Below, in pieces: positions 12,700 to 13,563 of a stretch of DNA of 13,563 bases. Source of the DNA: JBHGBB01 sp041946755 (GTDB lineage: Bacteria; UBP4; UBA4092; JAOAEQ01). The stretch lies in the NCBI GenBank assembly GCA_041946755.1, contig JBHGBB010000104.1, forward strand, positions 1 through 13,563, given 5' to 3'. The position numbers and the translations under genes are program-made. The notes under the pieces are model-generated. The model was given only the letters and a program-made list of their open reading frames with translations. It was not told where the DNA came from and made no database searches. How positions within the stretch are numbered: the stretch's first letter is position 1; each line of letters begins with the position of its first letter.

Positions 12700-13563
12700 A
12701 TGAAACGAGAACATCGATTACGAGAAGATGTATCGGAATTGCCTGATTGGCTGAAAGATAAGAAATGCCCGAAAAAGAAGATATATTTATCCGGAAAACG
12801 GATTATTCCGAAAGGGATTACCGGGCAAGAGAAATTCGCTGAAGTGATGGATTCAGCATTTCTAGCATATAATGGTGCCCGACTTCGGGAAGGATGCCAA
12901 CTCTATGTGAATAAAATGCTGGAACCGGATGTTACAGTGGGAATGAGTGTCGCTGGTGCATTAACCCCAGCAGGATTAGGATGCTCGTGTATCATCCCAT
13001 TGATTAAAGCCGGGTTCGTCGACTGGATTGTTGCCACCGGTGCAAACATGTATCATGACCTGCATTTTGCGTTTAATCTACCGCTGCATGTCGGCTCCCA
13101 TCTGGTAGATGATGCAGATTTACGGAAAAATGATGTCGTCCGAATCTATGATGTGCTGCTTGGATATACCGATTGCCTAATGCAAACTGATGAAATCTTA
13201 CGATCGATAATCGTTCAGCCGGAATTCCAAAAGGAAATGGGTACTTCAGAATTCTATTATCTGCTAGGCAAATATGCCGCGGAATGGGAACGGAAAAGTG
13301 GCAATAACGATGTATCTGTTCTTGCCGCAGCATATCGTGCCGGAGTACCGGTATATACCAGTTCTCCGGGAGATTCGACAATAGGAATGAACATCGCCGG
13401 GGTTGAATTGCAGGGAAATAAATTACGTATTAATCCTTCAATCGATGTAAATGAGACCACCTCGTTTGTTCTGGAAGCAAAACGGTCCGGCGGGAAATCG
13501 GCAGTGGTTCTTATCGGTGGCGGAAGTCCCAAGAATTTCATGCTCCAGACCGAGCCGCAGATT
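12700..13563 (+). CDS. speY: Bacterial deoxyhypusine-synthase homologue, probable homospermidine synthase, 3' end outside window
   Basis: 288 codons to the window edge with no stop. NAD-dependent aminobutyl transferase fold. Family blocks: VGMSVAGALTPAGLG (80-94), TGANMYHDLHFA (113-124), MGTSEFYYLLGKY (180-192), VPVYTSSPGDSTIGMN (216-231), LIGGGSPKNF (271-280). Bacterial members of this group make homospermidine from putrescine or spermidine rather than modifying eIF5A, which bacteria lack. By alignment from memory to the human enzyme, its Asp243 falls on Met230 and its His288 on Asn279, while Lys287 is kept as Lys278. The Schiff-base lysine (human Lys329) would lie beyond the edge. Its neighbour, an ornithine decarboxylase, would supply putrescine. 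By family length, 40-100 residues are missing. Confidence 0.88.
   Translation, partial: MKREHRLREDVSELPDWLKDKKCPKKKIYLSGKRIIPKGITGQEKFAEVMDSAFLAYNGARLREGCQLYVNKMLEPDVTVGMSVAGALTPAGLGCSCIIPLIKAGFVDWIVATGANMYHDLHFAFNLPLHVGSHLVDDADLRKNDVVRIYDVLLGYTDCLMQTDEILRSIIVQPEFQKEMGTSEFYYLLGKYAAEWERKSGNNDVSVLAAAYRAGVPVYTSSPGDSTIGMNIAGVELQGNKLRINPSIDVNETTSFVLEAKRSGGKSAVVLIGGGSPKNFMLQTEPQI

Noticed and set aside
13073..13541. Minus-strand ORFs of 102 and 94 codons
   Set aside because: Both are antisense to conserved motifs of the deoxyhypusine-synthase-like gene.

Overview
The window reads as a chromosomal segment of an uncultured, probably anaerobic, diderm bacterium of moderate-to-low GC. A lipid A-type acyltransferase points to an outer membrane, and a rubrerythrin plus flavodiiron protein pair points to anaerobic or microaerobic life. 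I cannot name the phylum. The archaeal-type phosphoglycerate mutase and the deoxyhypusine-synthase-like gene are patchily distributed in bacteria and do not settle it.

Left edge (1-641): a truncated, very AT-rich HNH endonuclease gene on the minus strand is followed by two long, nearly perfect hairpins and a candidate sigma70 promoter for the next operon. This edge looks like accessory DNA beside core genes.

First plus-strand operon (642-3963): an LpxL/HtrB-type acyltransferase, peptide deformylase (def), Met-tRNA formyltransferase (fmt), an unrecognised HExxH zinc-metallopeptidase-like protein, and a 79-residue protein that resembles a single secretin-type N-domain. def and fmt are the two halves of the N-formyl-methionine cycle. 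The last two genes are not identified.

Minus-strand oxidative-stress operon (5700 down to 3970): rubrerythrin (rbr) then a flavodiiron protein (fprA). It is driven by a good promoter whose -35 box sits inside an inverted repeat. It meets the first operon tail-to-tail with only 6 bases between stop codons.

Centre (5925-7799): an archaeal-type cofactor-independent phosphoglycerate mutase (apgM) ends in a clear intrinsic terminator. A roughly 580-base gene-free stretch follows, with two look-alike 30-base palindromes, a perfect spacer-less 42-base palindrome, and a strong promoter for the next operon.

Proteostasis cluster (7800-11225): tig, clpP and clpX in the widespread bacterial order: ribosome-bound chaperone, protease and unfoldase.

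Polyamine pair (11468-13563, running off the edge): a fold-III ornithine decarboxylase followed by a bacterial deoxyhypusine-synthase homologue. The likely joint role is putrescine formation and its conversion to homospermidine. In the second protein several positions needed in true deoxyhypusine synthase appear changed, and the Schiff-base lysine region lies beyond the window.

The most notable items are the polyamine pair, the perfect palindrome, the covarying palindrome pair, and the metallopeptidase plus secretin-domain-like couple.
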